Source of the DNA: Schoenoplectus triqueter
Lineage: Eukaryota; Streptophyta; Magnoliopsida; Poales; Cyperaceae
NCBI GenBank assembly: GCA_964058805.1
Contig: CAXKVV010000865.1
Location: forward strand, 1-34,928
DNA: 34,928 nt
Direction of reading: 5' to 3'
In this document: piece by piece, positions 19,845-28,840 of the stretch
Position numbering within the stretch: position 1 is the stretch's first letter
How the letters are laid out: every line of letters begins with the position of its first letter
Program-made: the position numbers and the translations under genes
The notes under the pieces: generated by a model
The model's database searches: none
What the model was told of the DNA's origin: nothing
The model's input: the letters and a program-made list of their open reading frames with translations, nothing else

Positions 19845-20400
19845 TAGTAGGTGCCATGTGTCAATATGAATAGTCTGGCTTGCTGAGGTGTGTTACTTAA
19901 TGTGCTGCCATGTGTCATGTGGGTGTTGAGGTGGCTCTGTCACAGCTTGCCACGTGGCATGTTGGTGGGGCCCACATGTCAGTCATCTTGTGGTATGGTG
20001 GGGCCCACATGGCTGGGATGGACCAATAGGGAAGTACCATGTGGCACCCAGCTGTTGAGGTGGCTCACCCTGTGTGTTGCCATTTGGCATATCCCTTGCT
20101 GGTGTGAACCACTCACAGATAGCCATGTGGCTCAAGTGGTGATGTGGCTTGCGATGTGGTCCAATCAGAGCTGGCCATTTGTATCTGCCTGGTGAGGTGG
20201 CCCTTATGGTGTGATGCCATGTGGCACAGAGGGTATGTAGTGGACCACTGGTGTGATGCCGTGTGGCATAGGATGTGATGAGGTGGCCCACTGGCTGTCT
20301 GCCACGTGGCACTGAGGTGGGGCCCACTTGTCAGTGACTCATACCAGGGTGGGGCCCACTTGCTGACATGGCCTAATGAGAGGCTGCCACGTGGCACACC
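19845..20400. promoter_or_regulatory. Array of palindromic G-box and TCP-type motifs
   Basis: About ten versions of the 12-bp palindrome TGCCACGTGGCA recur at roughly 35-50 bp spacing; three are perfect (19948-19959, 20300-20311, 20385-20396). CACGTG is the core of the G-box/ABRE bound by bZIP and bHLH factors. Interleaved are four perfect GTGGGGCCCAC palindromes (19965, 19998, 20317, 20349) that match TCP-factor sites. Open frames on both strands here are by-products of the GC-rich repeat. It lies ~1.2-1.7 kb upstream (minus strand) of the TATA box at 18637. Confidence 0.6.
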
Positions 20401-20800
20401 CTCTCTCTTCGCTTATTTTATATCTCCTGTGTTTCTTGTACCCAGAGCTGCTGTTATCCCCAACTTGCACCCAGAACTGTTCTGATCAAATCTCAGCCTT
20501 TGATTAATCCATTTATTCTGCCTTTATCTTCCCTGAATTTATTTTAATAGCTCCACTTATCCAAAAATCATGAAACTTTCACCAAAAATCCCTAAAATCA
20601 TGATGATCACCCCTGTAATTTTTAATTCCATTTTTACCCTTCCTTCTCTGAATTAAAAATTCTTTTCTCAAATAAACCCTGTTATTCCTTCTGAATTAAT
20701 CCCAGATTTCATTTGTAGCTCAATGTCTCTGCCAATTATCTCCCTCTTGCAGAAACCACCCTAACTAAATACCAATTAGACTTATATTGATATTCATTAG

Positions 20801-21026
20801 GGCTTGATTTGATCAAATGCTGACTACTTATCAGCAATTAATACAAATCTAGACTTGATCAGGTGGTTGCTCCCAGCTTTGGCACCTGATCAGTCTTGTG
20901 AAATTGACTTTCAATCCCTTAACATGAGGGTGACTTGGTCAAAGAACTGACTACTTATCAGTAATTGACACAAATCAAAGCATAGTTAGGTGGTTGCTCG
21001 CAGCTTTGGCACCAGGTCAGCCTTGA
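20801..21026. repeat. Tandem duplication, 127-bp period
   Basis: Copy 1 begins at 20801 and copy 2 at 20928. Shared blocks are ctgactacttatcagcaatt / ctgactacttatcagtaatt and aggtggttgctcccagcttt / aggtggttgctcgcagcttt. Diverged by roughly 15-20% by eye. No coding potential. Confidence 0.8.
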
Positions 21027-21398
21027 AAGCAAAATCACATTTGGAATTTCTCATGACTAGTTGCATCAAAATGCTAGCTTGGCATTGACATCATTTCATG
21101 TATCATAGGGATTATATTGCTTCAGCTCCTTTCTAGGGTTAGCTTAAAGGGCAGATTTTTAGGGTTCAACTCTGACTCCTATAGCAGGTCACTGAGGTGT
21201 GGGGGCCACCTGTCAGTGAAAATGGTCACATGGGTGACTCATCAGATAGGCTATGTTGTTAGATTCATCTACAAGGGACTGCCAGGTGGGTCCCACTTGT
21301 CAGAAAAAATATAATCAAATGGCTGACCCATCAGGAGATTTTCTCTCTCCTAAATCTCCCGAGGGTCAGCCACCTCGAATGAGTAGGAGGTGGTGGGG

Positions 21399-21406
21399 TA
21401 TTTATA
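21399..21406 (-). promoter_or_regulatory. TATA box TATAAATA (minus strand), unit 1
   Basis: The minus strand reads GGATATAAATACCCC, a canonical plant TATA element. It is duplicated in the next tandem unit at 21646. Confidence 0.5.
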
Positions 21407-21645
21407 TCCTCGTCTTTCACCCTGACATTTCATTATGGGATTAATGCTTAACCTCTGTTCCGGGTTGGTTTAGCTTTCTTAGCAAAATAGGCTAGGTCCA
21501 TGTCATTGGAGCTGCTCATAAGGGACTGCCGTGTGGGTCCCACTTGTCAGAAAAGATATAATCACATGGTGACACCCGAGAGATCTTCTCTCTCCCTCGA
21601 TCCTCTCAGCTGTCACTCATGCTGAGTGGATAGAGAATAGTGGGG

Positions 21646-21653
21646 TATTTATA
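21646..21653 (-). promoter_or_regulatory. TATA box TATAAATA (minus strand), unit 2
   Basis: The minus strand reads AGTATAAATACCCC. Same position within the tandem unit as 21399-21406, and conserved although flanking bases have diverged. Confidence 0.5.
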
Positions 21654-21822
21654 CTCTTCACTTCATGCCCAGCATTCCATTGTGGGACTAATGAATTCAT
21701 TCCGGGATTAAGCAGCGACCTCTTCTGATTAGTGGGCCATCTTTTCATTGCTTTCTCTTCTTCCCTCTTTCTCATGATTTATCATCAATCATCAGTTTTA
21801 TTTTCATTTATTCGTCTATTCA

Positions 21823-22847
21823 CCCTTGATATCTTTCAAGGGTAAACACTTGTCCCTAAGCAAATTAAACTCGGAAAGGTCAAGTGGATGGATCTTAATC
21901 TAACTCAACTTGTTTGAAACCATACCTAAAGGGAAAAACTTGTGAACTCACCAAATAAAAAAAAAATCAAGATTCAATTTGGGATTATTTTCAAGAATAT
22001 TTTCGGGCAATCTTCTTCACCTCACAGGGCATGGGTCGAAATACAGCTAAGCTAAACGAGCGACTTTTGAGCCAAAAATAAGTAAATCTTGGAACCTTAA
22101 ACCCTAGCCTCTCTAATTGTCGCATATTTGAACGGCTTTACCTGATTTGTCTCATGACTACTCAAACAGATACCACGACTTAGCTATTAGGTGCCTTGTA
22201 TGCCTTAAATATAAATAATTTAATTTAATTTTTTTTTATAAAAGCAGAGCGAGCATCCTTGCTTTATCATGAGTCAGAAGCCCGTCACTCAGCAATGTTT
22301 AGGAGCCAGGACCCATTCTTTCTCAGATATTACAAGGCGTGTTTTCACACCTTACTCATAGCCCTCAAAACAATAATATACAGGTGGGCTAGCGGAGTAC
22401 CGATCGAACTCAGACTATGTTTTATTATATTTTTGGATTTTTCAGAAGTAACAATACAGAACATACAAGGCAAGTTAGGTATGTGGGTATCCAATTCAAT
22501 TATTCATGAAACAATTCAGGTAAAGAGGCTAAATAGGCAACAATAATATTAAGCAACCGGTTCGGGTCGTAGTTTCTAAGAATTCAAATCATTTAAGGGA
22601 CTAGACGCTACAGGATTAACTCTCGATTTCAACACACTAGCCCATGAGGTTATATTGCCCAGATTTTCAAAACAAACAAAATCCCATAGATTCCCTTAAT
22701 TCTTTTAGTTCAATCAATTCACAAAATTTTCTCAAAAATCCTAACTTATGATACTACATGAATTAATGTGCAAGCTACATGCAATTACACTACATTACTA
22801 TGCAAACTACATGCCATGAATGCAGATGCAGTTCTCTTTTCACACCA
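21823..22847 (-). other. Non-coding segment between the promoter-like units and the internal polypurine tract
   Basis: Contains TTTGCTTAGGGACAAG on the minus strand (near 21850-21866), the phrase that also precedes the polypurine tract at 22848, and a hairpin acccttg...caagggt at 21823-21843. A 95-codon plus-strand frame at 22259-22546 has no recognised domain and I do not call it a gene. This may be the 3' untranslated region or the beginning of the LTR-like block. Confidence 0.4.
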
Positions 22848-22876
22848 CACCCCCCCAAGCTTAAGACTTTGCTTGT
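22848..22876 (-). other. Second polypurine tract, internal
   Basis: On the minus strand, GCAAAGTCTTAAGCTTGGGGGG followed by TGTGG is nearly the same as the tract beside the 3' LTR at 14380. It follows the env-position ORF, where the 3' end of a normal Athila element would be. Immediately upstream is CTTGCTTAGGGACAA. Its presence 8.4 kb from the actual 3' LTR is the main sign that the element is composite. Confidence 0.6.
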
Positions 22877-23135
22877 CCCTAAGCAAGAAAAGAAATTTGA
22901 AAAGGTGGGAAGGAAAATGAGAAAGCTCACAAAGTCAATTGTGTGGAGGCGGTAGGTTGAAATGGCCACACATCCTGCCCACGAGGTTTTTGATGGAGTG
23001 CATGTCTGAGCGCATCTCGTTGTTGTTCGCCTCAAGCCGTTCAAGGCCACTTTGCATTCCTTGGAAGTCTTGGCGGATATCATTCACTTACTCCCTTATT
23101 TGTTGTTGGTCCTCACGCATCACCCACATATCACC

Positions 23136-24160
23136 CTAGATTTCATGTACGGTGGAGTACATGTCGTTGAGGTTGAAATCTTGAGATTGAGAGGACTGAC
23201 CTGCATCTTGAGTTGGTGTTGTGCGGGGCATCCATGTTGTGGGGTCGGCTGGATCGATTGGTGGGATCCTGAGTGGCATGAGTGTACGAACCCCATCGTG
23301 CCCAATGTGATAGATCTGCTCTATGTCCTCTGGAGTTTGGGGTTCCTTGACCTGTATAAGCTGAAAGTAGTGCAAGGTTTTGATGTTCAGAAATGGTTGG
23401 TCGTCAAGGGCGTTGAGGTATTCGAATGATAGGCCGTGACCTTTGGCAATTATGGTCACTAGACCGCCTATTGAAATAATGCCCCCTGTGTGTGCATTGC
23501 TGGCCACTTGCTGCAGGTTTTTCATCATGAACCAGGCAAGGTTGGGTTGGCGTGGTTCGGTATGGGTCAGCATGCACTTGAGGAAAAAAAATTCTGCATC
23601 AGCAACCGTTGATGCGGTTCCCCCACGGCCCAAGATGGACCCGGTCAGAAAGCGTTGTATGTAGCGAAATGCCGGATGTTGGAGCTTTATTGTTGAGGTT
23701 GCGCCTTTCTCGTCAGTGAGGAGCATTCTGAAATTTTCGTCGTGAGGTGCTTTTTCCAACCTTCTGTGGGAAATTGTAGAAATTTGTTGAGCTCTGTGTC
23801 GCTTAGCTGGAATTCCTCACCGCACAGCCTGTACGTCATCTTCTTTGCATTTCTGTCCACCTTTAAGGAACTCAAAAACTTTAGTGTTGGTTGTTTATAT
23901 GTTTTTTCGGTTCTGGTTGCGAAGTGCCAAATGTCAATTTTGTGCAACAGGTCATACACATCGTCAAGGAGGCCAAGGGTTCTTAGTGTTTGTTCGCAGG
24001 CAAAGCGGGTTGTGATCAGTTTTCGTTTGAGGAGGGAATTGTATTTAACCTCTTGATCGTTATCCCGCATAACGACCGGGTCAAGGAAGGTTACTGTGGT
24101 TTCGGCTTGCTTTAGTTTTGTTCTTTTGGAGGCTAGAACTTTATGTTTCTTTGGAGGCAT
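23136..24160 (-). pseudogene. Athila env-position ORF, frameshifted
   Basis: Two overlapping frames cover one gene. 24160-23687 (157 aa, starting MPPKKHKVLASKRTKLKQ) carries the part resembling the Athila/Arabidopsis retrotransposon ORF1 family (LLHKIDIWHFATRTEKTYKQ, then LKFLSSLKVD, RLCGEEFQLSDTELNKFL and FPTEGW). 23759-23136 (ending in TVHEI) continues in another frame (AFRYIQRFLTGSILGRGG, then FFLKCMLTHTEP). The switch lies near 23753, by a T-rich run on the plus strand, so a one-base indel is likely. The protein occupies the position of the 'env-like' gene, but I see no signal peptide or membrane segment in these parts. Function in this lineage is unknown. Confidence 0.75.
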
Positions 24161-24255
24161 CGCTGGCTAGGGGTTGAAGAATTTGGGATTAAATTTGGTT
24201 GGGGGGGGGGGAAAGGGATGCAACCAACACTAGTAATTTGTTCCAATTTCACATA

Positions 24256-24609
24256 TTATGTTCCTGCCACACTACCCAAACTGAAGTTAGTAACACAAAA
24301 TGAGTTTGAAAAATTAGGTTTTGTGTACCTTTCTGTGTCGAACCAGTGGAGCAGAGAGGAGAAGTTTTTGTTGGGTAGTGCAGGGGTGTTAGTGGCGGCG
24401 GTGAGAAGGGTGTGAGAGGCGGAGCGGTAGTGGTGTGTCGGCGGCCGAGAAGAGAGGTGAGCGGAGGGGTTTCGGCTGGGAAAAGGGAAAGAGCGTCGGG
24501 TTTTGTGAGGGGAATTTGAAAGGTTCGGTTTCGGCTGAAAGGGTTCTGAAAAGGAGGATTTGAAAGGGTGTGAAAAGGGTACGGGTTTTGTGAAAAGAGT
24601 TGAGATCAA
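24256..24609 (-). CDS. Ser/Pro-rich 117-aa ORF between integrase and env-position gene
   Basis: A frame from ATG at 24609, starting MISTLFTKPVPFSHPFKS and rich in Ser, Pro, Phe and His through its first half (FPFPSRNPSAHLSSRPPTHH), with no recognised domain. It starts 28 nt downstream of a copy of the 33-nt hairpin. In Athila-type elements this stretch is usually a spacer; the composition may reflect CT/GA-rich DNA rather than selection. A run of ten G (plus strand, ~24200) lies between it and the next gene. Confidence 0.25.
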   Translation of the reverse strand: MISTLFTKPVPFSHPFKSSFSEPFQPKPNLSNSPHKTRRSFPFPSRNPSAHLSSRPPTHHYRSASHTLLTAATNTPALPNKNFSSLLHWFDTERYTKPNFSNSFCVTNFSLGSVAGT

Positions 24610-24636
24610 AATTCTGGGTATTCCAGCCTTTTCGCT

Positions 24637-24669
24637 TCTGCCAAGGGTCTCACTGAGGGTCTTGGCAGA
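24637..24669. repeat. 33-nt hairpin, copy 5 (integrase/env spacer)
   Basis: Arms tctgccaag and cttggcaga pair over all 9 nt, and the flanking t/a extends the stem to 10. Inner arms ggtctc and gagggt pair with one mismatch and two wobbles; loop act. The most complete outer stem of the six copies. Confidence 0.9.
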
Positions 24670-24979
24670 ACGTGTTTTCCTTCCAATTTCCTGTACTTAG
24701 TCGAATTTTTGTGCCATCTACACTCGTCTGCTCAAAATTTCAAGGTCTTCTTAATTTTTCCATTATTTTCAACCAATTTTCTACAACAATGAACAGTGTG
24801 AGCGATAATTATTCAAAATTCTAATTTAAAATGCATAAAAGAAAATTATATAAAAAACTGAATTAAGAATGCAAAATTTTAACAAAGACTTGGGTTGCCT
24901 CCCAAGAAGCGCTTGTTTAAAGTCTCGAGCTTGACCCCTTGTTTCACGTCTCTCCTATTGGGTCAGTGAGAGAGTACAC
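24670..24979 (-). other. Integrase 3' spacer
   Basis: Non-coding. The minus strand carries CTTCTTGGGAGGCAACCC (24890-24910) after AAACAAGCGC, a conserved phrase I associate with the segment after integrase in Athila-type elements. An AT-rich tail follows towards the hairpin copy at 24637. Confidence 0.5.
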
Positions 24980-26319
24980 TTATTTATCTCCAATTGGTTC
25001 TCCATGAAAATAGTGTTTGAGCCTTTGCCCGTTTACCTTAAATATTCCTGTCTTTTCGCTCCAAATCTCCACTGCACCAAACGGAAATACCTTTTTCACT
25101 TGAAATGGGCCGGACCACCTAGAGCGCAACTTGCCCGGAAATAGCTTGAGGCGGGAGTTAAACAAAAGTACCCAATCTCCTTCCTTGAGATTTTTCCGAA
25201 CAATATGCTTATCGTGCCACCTTTTCGTTTTCTCTTTGTAAATGCGCGCATTTTCATACGCATCAAGTCGGATTTCTTCTAGTTCATGAAGGTCTAAAAT
25301 CCGATTTTCTCCTGCCACTTGCATGTCAAAATTAATGGCCTTGATTGCCCAATATGCTTTATGCTCAATTTCAACCGGGAGGTGACATGATTTTCCATAA
25401 ACCATCTTGTATGGGGTCATCCCGATTGGAGTTTTATAAGCTGTCCGGTATGCCCAAAGTGCATCATCCAACTTGAGAGACCAATCTTTTCTCAACCTTG
25501 ATACCGTTTTTTGGAGAATATTTTTTATCTCTCGGTTTGAGACCTCAACTTGCCCGCTTGTTTGAGGGTGCTATGGGGTTGCCACTTTGTGAGTTACCCC
25601 ATATTTCTTCAAGAGATTGTTGAGTTGACGGTTTACGAAGTGAGAGCCTCCATCACTTATAACGGTCTTTGGCACAACAAAACGGGGAAAAATTACCTTC
25701 TTGAACAACCGTTGAACCACTTTTGAATCGGCGGTTGGGCTTGGAATGACCTCCACCCATTTTGACACATAATCCACCGCAACAAGAATGAACTTGTTAT
25801 TGCAAGAACTCGGAAAAGGGCCCATGTAATCAATCCCCCATACATCAAACACTTCTACCTCAAGGATGTTGTTGAGAGGCATTTCTTGTCGCTTCGACAT
25901 GTTGCCTACTCGTTGACAATTGTCACAAGAGAGAACAAATTGGTGTGCATCTTTGAAGAGGTTGGGCCAAAAAAATCCGGCTTGGAGCACTTTTGCCGCT
26001 GTTTTTCGAGTTGAGGCATGTCCACCGTAAGGTGACGAGTGACAATGTTGAAGAATGGACCAAACCTCTTGATCCGGTATGCACCGTCGGTAAATGCCAT
26101 CCACACCAAGGCAGAACAGGAGTGGCTCATCCCAATAATAGTGTTTGATATCGGCTAGGAATTTCTTCTTTTGTTGGTATGTGAGCTCGGGTGGGAGGAT
26201 TCCGCATGCAAGATAGTTGACAAAGTCGGCATACCATGGGACCTCCGTTTCTTTCACTTGACAAAGTTGCTCATCACGAAAAGAGTCATCAATGGGGATC
26301 TCATCCTCCTCTTTTGATT
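24980..26319 (-). pseudogene. Integrase domain of pol, interrupted by one stop
   Basis: Integrates retrotransposon cDNA. Visible in order: the zinc-binding HHCC region ([11 protein letters not shown], then SCDNCQR, residues 390-431 of the 545-residue frame that starts at 27208), the first catalytic Asp in [10 protein letters not shown] (D460), and the second in VISDGGSHF (D519). The frame then hits TAG at 25571-25573, where relatives have Tyr in ATPYHPQTSGQ. Past the stop the same frame continues with [16 protein letters not shown], giving the catalytic Glu, and the C-terminal part (25495-24980) ending FHGEPIGDK. One nonsense change separates two otherwise good halves, so the copy is inactive unless the stop is read through. 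Confidence 0.9.
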
Positions 26320-27502
26320 CTTGCCGCAGCCGCGACAAATGATCAGCTACTGAATTTTCTGTGCCTTTTTTGTCCCTTATGTCAAGATCAAACTCTTGAA
26401 GCAAAAGTATCCACCGAATGAGGCGTGACTTGGCATCTTTCTTGCTCAAGTGGAATTTGATGGCAGCATGGTCGGTGTAGACCGTGACCTTGGATCCGAT
26501 TAAGTATGACCGTAACTTATTGATTGCAAAAACAATGGCTAGGAATTCCTTTTCAGTTGTTGTGTAGTTCGCTTGTGCCTCATCTAGGACTTTGCTCGCA
26601 TAGTATATGGCATATGGCTTCTTGTCCTTCCTTTGTCCAAGGACGGCTCCCATGGCATAGTCACTAGCATCGCACATGATCTCAAACGGGAGATTCCAAT
26701 CGGGTGGTTGTAAGATCGGTGCGGAGATGAGAGCGTCTCTCAACCTATAAAAAGCATCAACACAACCTTGGTTAAAATCAAAAATTGCATCTTTCATTGT
26801 CAAATCAGTTAAAGGTTTAGTAATTCCTGAACAATCCTTGATGAACCGCCTATAGAACCCAACATGACCGAGGAAACTTCGCACTTCTTTGACATTGGTC
26901 GGCCATGGTAGTTTCTCGATCACTTCCACCTTTGCTTTATCGACTTCCAACCCCTTGGATGAGACCAAATGACCCAACACCACACCTTCTCGTACCATAA
27001 AGTGGTATTTTTCCCAATTTAGAACAAGATTGACTTCTTCACATCGTTTCAAAACTTTAGAAAGATTAGTCAAACAATCATCAAAAGAAATACCATAAAC
27101 TGAAAAATCATCCATAAACACCTCCATGATATTTTCAATGAAATCAGAAAAAATAGCCATCATAGCTCTTTGAAAGGTACCGGGTGCATTACAAAGACCA
27201 AAAGGCATCCTACGGTATGCAAAGGTACCATATGGACAAGTAAAGGTTGTTTTTTCTTGGTCTTATGGGTGTATTGGTATTTGGAAGAAACCAGAATAAC
27301 CATCTAAATAGCAAAAGTAAGAGTGCTTAGCGAGTCTTTCAAGAAGTTGATCAATGAACGGAAGTGGAAAATGATCCCTTCGGGTCGCTTTGTTGAGCCT
27401 CCGATAATCTATACACATGCGCCATCCCGTGACCAATCTTGTTGGCAAAAGCTCATTATTTTCATTTTTCACCACTGTCATGCCTCCCTTTCTTGGAACA
27501 AC
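26320..27502 (-). pseudogene. Reverse transcriptase and RNase H domains of pol, interrupted by one stop
   Basis: Copies element RNA into cDNA and degrades the RNA strand. The RT begins in the 72-residue frame 27481-27263 (WRMCIDYRRLNKATRRDHFP, catalytic Asp in YLDGYSGF) and is cut by TAA at 27263-27265, where Athila relatives have Glu before DQEKTTF. The same frame resumes through [20 protein letters not shown] to the active site FMDD (residues 31-34 of the frame from 27208). The RNase H has its acidic residues in CDASDYA (D180), TTTEKEF (E219), VYTDHAA (D246) and VADHLSR (D289). Upstream, TAA at 27503 separates it from the protease. All catalytic residues are retained; only stops break it. 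Confidence 0.93.
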
Positions 27503-28738
27503 TTATACCGGGCTTACCCATTTACTATCCGAGATTGGATATATAATGCCGGCATCTAGTAACTTGATCACCTCTTTCTTCACCACATCTCTAAGATTCG
27601 GATTCAACCTCCTTTGCGGCTCTCGTGAGGGTTTGTGGTCTTCTTCAAGTAAAATACGATGCATGCAAAGGGAGGGGTTCAGTCCCTTAAGATCTCCTAT
27701 TGAGTACCCAATTGCTTTCTTGTGTAACCTTAATTCATGCAAAAGTTTCGCGGTTTGTGTTGTATTTAGGTGTGCACCGACAATCACTGGGTATGCCTTG
27801 TCGAGGTCTAGGAACTCATAGCGAAGGTTGGGAGGTAGAGGCTTTAATTCCAGTTGAGGTGTTTTGCTTCCAGCTTTTTCTTCACTGTCTCCAGCACTGT
27901 CAGGACTCTCGGTGAGACTCTTGGCAGAGAATCTGTTTTCTTTCTCCAGCAATTCTGTTGCTTCGTCTTCTTTCATGTTGAATTGCATGTTGAAAACCTC
28001 TACTGCCAGCGTATCCATGGCTTCAACCCTACAACAAACATCATCATTAGAGGGGTATTTCATGGATTTTGTAACATTAAACTCAATCTTTTCATCCCCT
28101 ATTGCCAATGAAAGTATGCCATTTTTCATGTCAAGATTTGCCCCAGCGGTGGCAAGAAATGGTCTCCCTAAAATTATAGGAACTTGGTTATCCTCTTCAA
28201 TTTCCATTACAACAAATTCACCGGGTACGAAGAATTTACCAACTTGGACCGGTATGTCTTCAATTAAACCCAATGGAAATCTAACGGACCTATCGGCTAG
28301 TTGTAAGGAAATTCTTGTTGGCTTAAGGTCCCCAATTCCCAACTTATCAAAGATTGATTTAGGTATGAGACTCACACTAGCACCGGGGTCACACAAAGCA
28401 TTTTTGAGTTTAACATTACCAATGGAGCATGGCAAGGTAAAACTACCGGGATCTTTCATTTTTGGTGGTAGTTGGTTTAAAAGTAGTGCACTACAATCCA
28501 CCGTTAGAGCTACAGTTTCACACTCCTCAAGTTTCTTTTTGTTGGACAACATTTCCTTCAAAAATTTAGCATATGAGGACATTTGAGTGAGTGCCTCAAT
28601 AAATGGAATGTTAATGTGCAACTTACTTAAGAGTTCAACAAACTTACCAAATTGCTTGTCCTTCTTTACCTTGGCTAAACTTTGCGGGAAAGGGATTGGA
28701 GGTTTGTAAGGTGGAGGATCATACCTCGGTTCTTCTTC
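27503..28738 (-). pseudogene. Aspartic protease (retropepsin) and linker to RT
   Basis: Cleaves the Gag-Pol polyprotein. The catalytic motif is ALCDPGASVSLIP, the Athila variant of DTG, followed by ILGRPFLAT and the flap region ADRSVRFPLG. The open part runs from 28621 (a TTG-initiated 372-codon stretch beginning HINIPFIEALTQMSSYAKF) to TAA at 27503-27505, a probable CAA-to-TAA change inside SPV*VVPRKGG. It is joined upstream in the same frame to gag, broken by TAG at 28739 and TGA at 28841. It contains hairpin copy 4 in-frame (27896-27928), encoding SAKSLTESPDS. Confidence 0.88.
27896..27928. repeat. 33-nt hairpin, copy 4 (protease/RT linker)
   Basis: Arms actgtcagg and cttggcaga, inner arms actctc and gagact, loop ggt. 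The inner stem is better paired than in the LTR copies (one C-C mismatch) while the outer stem has wobbles and one mismatch. It is in-frame, encoding SAKSLTESPDS on the minus strand, in the linker between protease and RT. Confidence 0.85.
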
Positions 28739-28778
28739 CTATTGACTTACCTTTTCACTTACCTTTGGAGCTTCCTTC

Positions 28779-28811
28779 TCTGTCAAGACTTCCGCTGAGA
28801 CTCTTGGCAGA
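28779..28811. repeat. 33-nt hairpin, copy 3 (gag/protease linker)
   Basis: Arms tctgtcaag and cttggcaga (one wobble), inner arms acttcc and gagact, loop gct. It lies in the degraded linker between gag and protease. The surrounding open frame reads LPRVSAEVLT across it, one base out of step with copies 2 and 4. Confidence 0.85.
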
Positions 28812-28840
28812 ATATTCTGAGGTGAAATTGAGTCTCCGTC

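Larger units (their letters stand above)
21260..21725. repeat. Tandem duplication of a promoter-like unit, ~247-bp period
   Basis: Unit 1 (about 21260-21470) and unit 2 (about 21508-21725) share aagggactgcc, GTGGGTCCCAC followed by TTGTCAG (21286 and 21533), 'atataatca', 'cttctctctc', 'tggggtatttata', and 'attatgggattaatg' / 'attgtgggactaatg'. A related 'gtgggggccacctgtcag' lies just before at 21199. Each unit has a minus-strand TATAAATA box. Confidence 0.75.
17923..22842 (-). mobile_element. LTR-like block of a second element, right boundary uncertain
   Basis: The plus-strand left edge TGAAATTGATC abuts a primer-binding-type site. A matching right edge ...CTTTTCA at 22842 lies just beyond a polypurine tract (AAGCTTGGGGGGG), giving TGAAA/TTTCA ends and ~4.9 kb. 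An alternative right edge near 21822 would give ~3.9 kb. Minus-strand TATA boxes (18637, 21399, 21646) and arrays of palindromic promoter-like motifs fit a U3 region. No second copy of this LTR is in the window, so its internal region, or one LTR, is missing. It could alternatively be one very long, variable 3' untranslated region of the Athila element. Confidence 0.45.

Noticed and set aside
19890..20397. Several overlapping 94-114 codon frames on both strands, rich in Trp, Pro and His
   Set aside because: They arise from the GC-rich palindromic repeat (TGCCACGTGGCA and GTGGGGCCCAC), which is open on both strands by composition.
22259..22546. 95-codon plus-strand frame
   Set aside because: No recognised domain, antisense to the retroelement, and in a non-coding stretch between the promoter-like units and the polypurine tract.
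27864..28586. 240-codon plus-strand frame opposite the protease
   Set aside because: It is the antisense shadow of the protease coding region, whose minus-strand translation has clear catalytic motifs.
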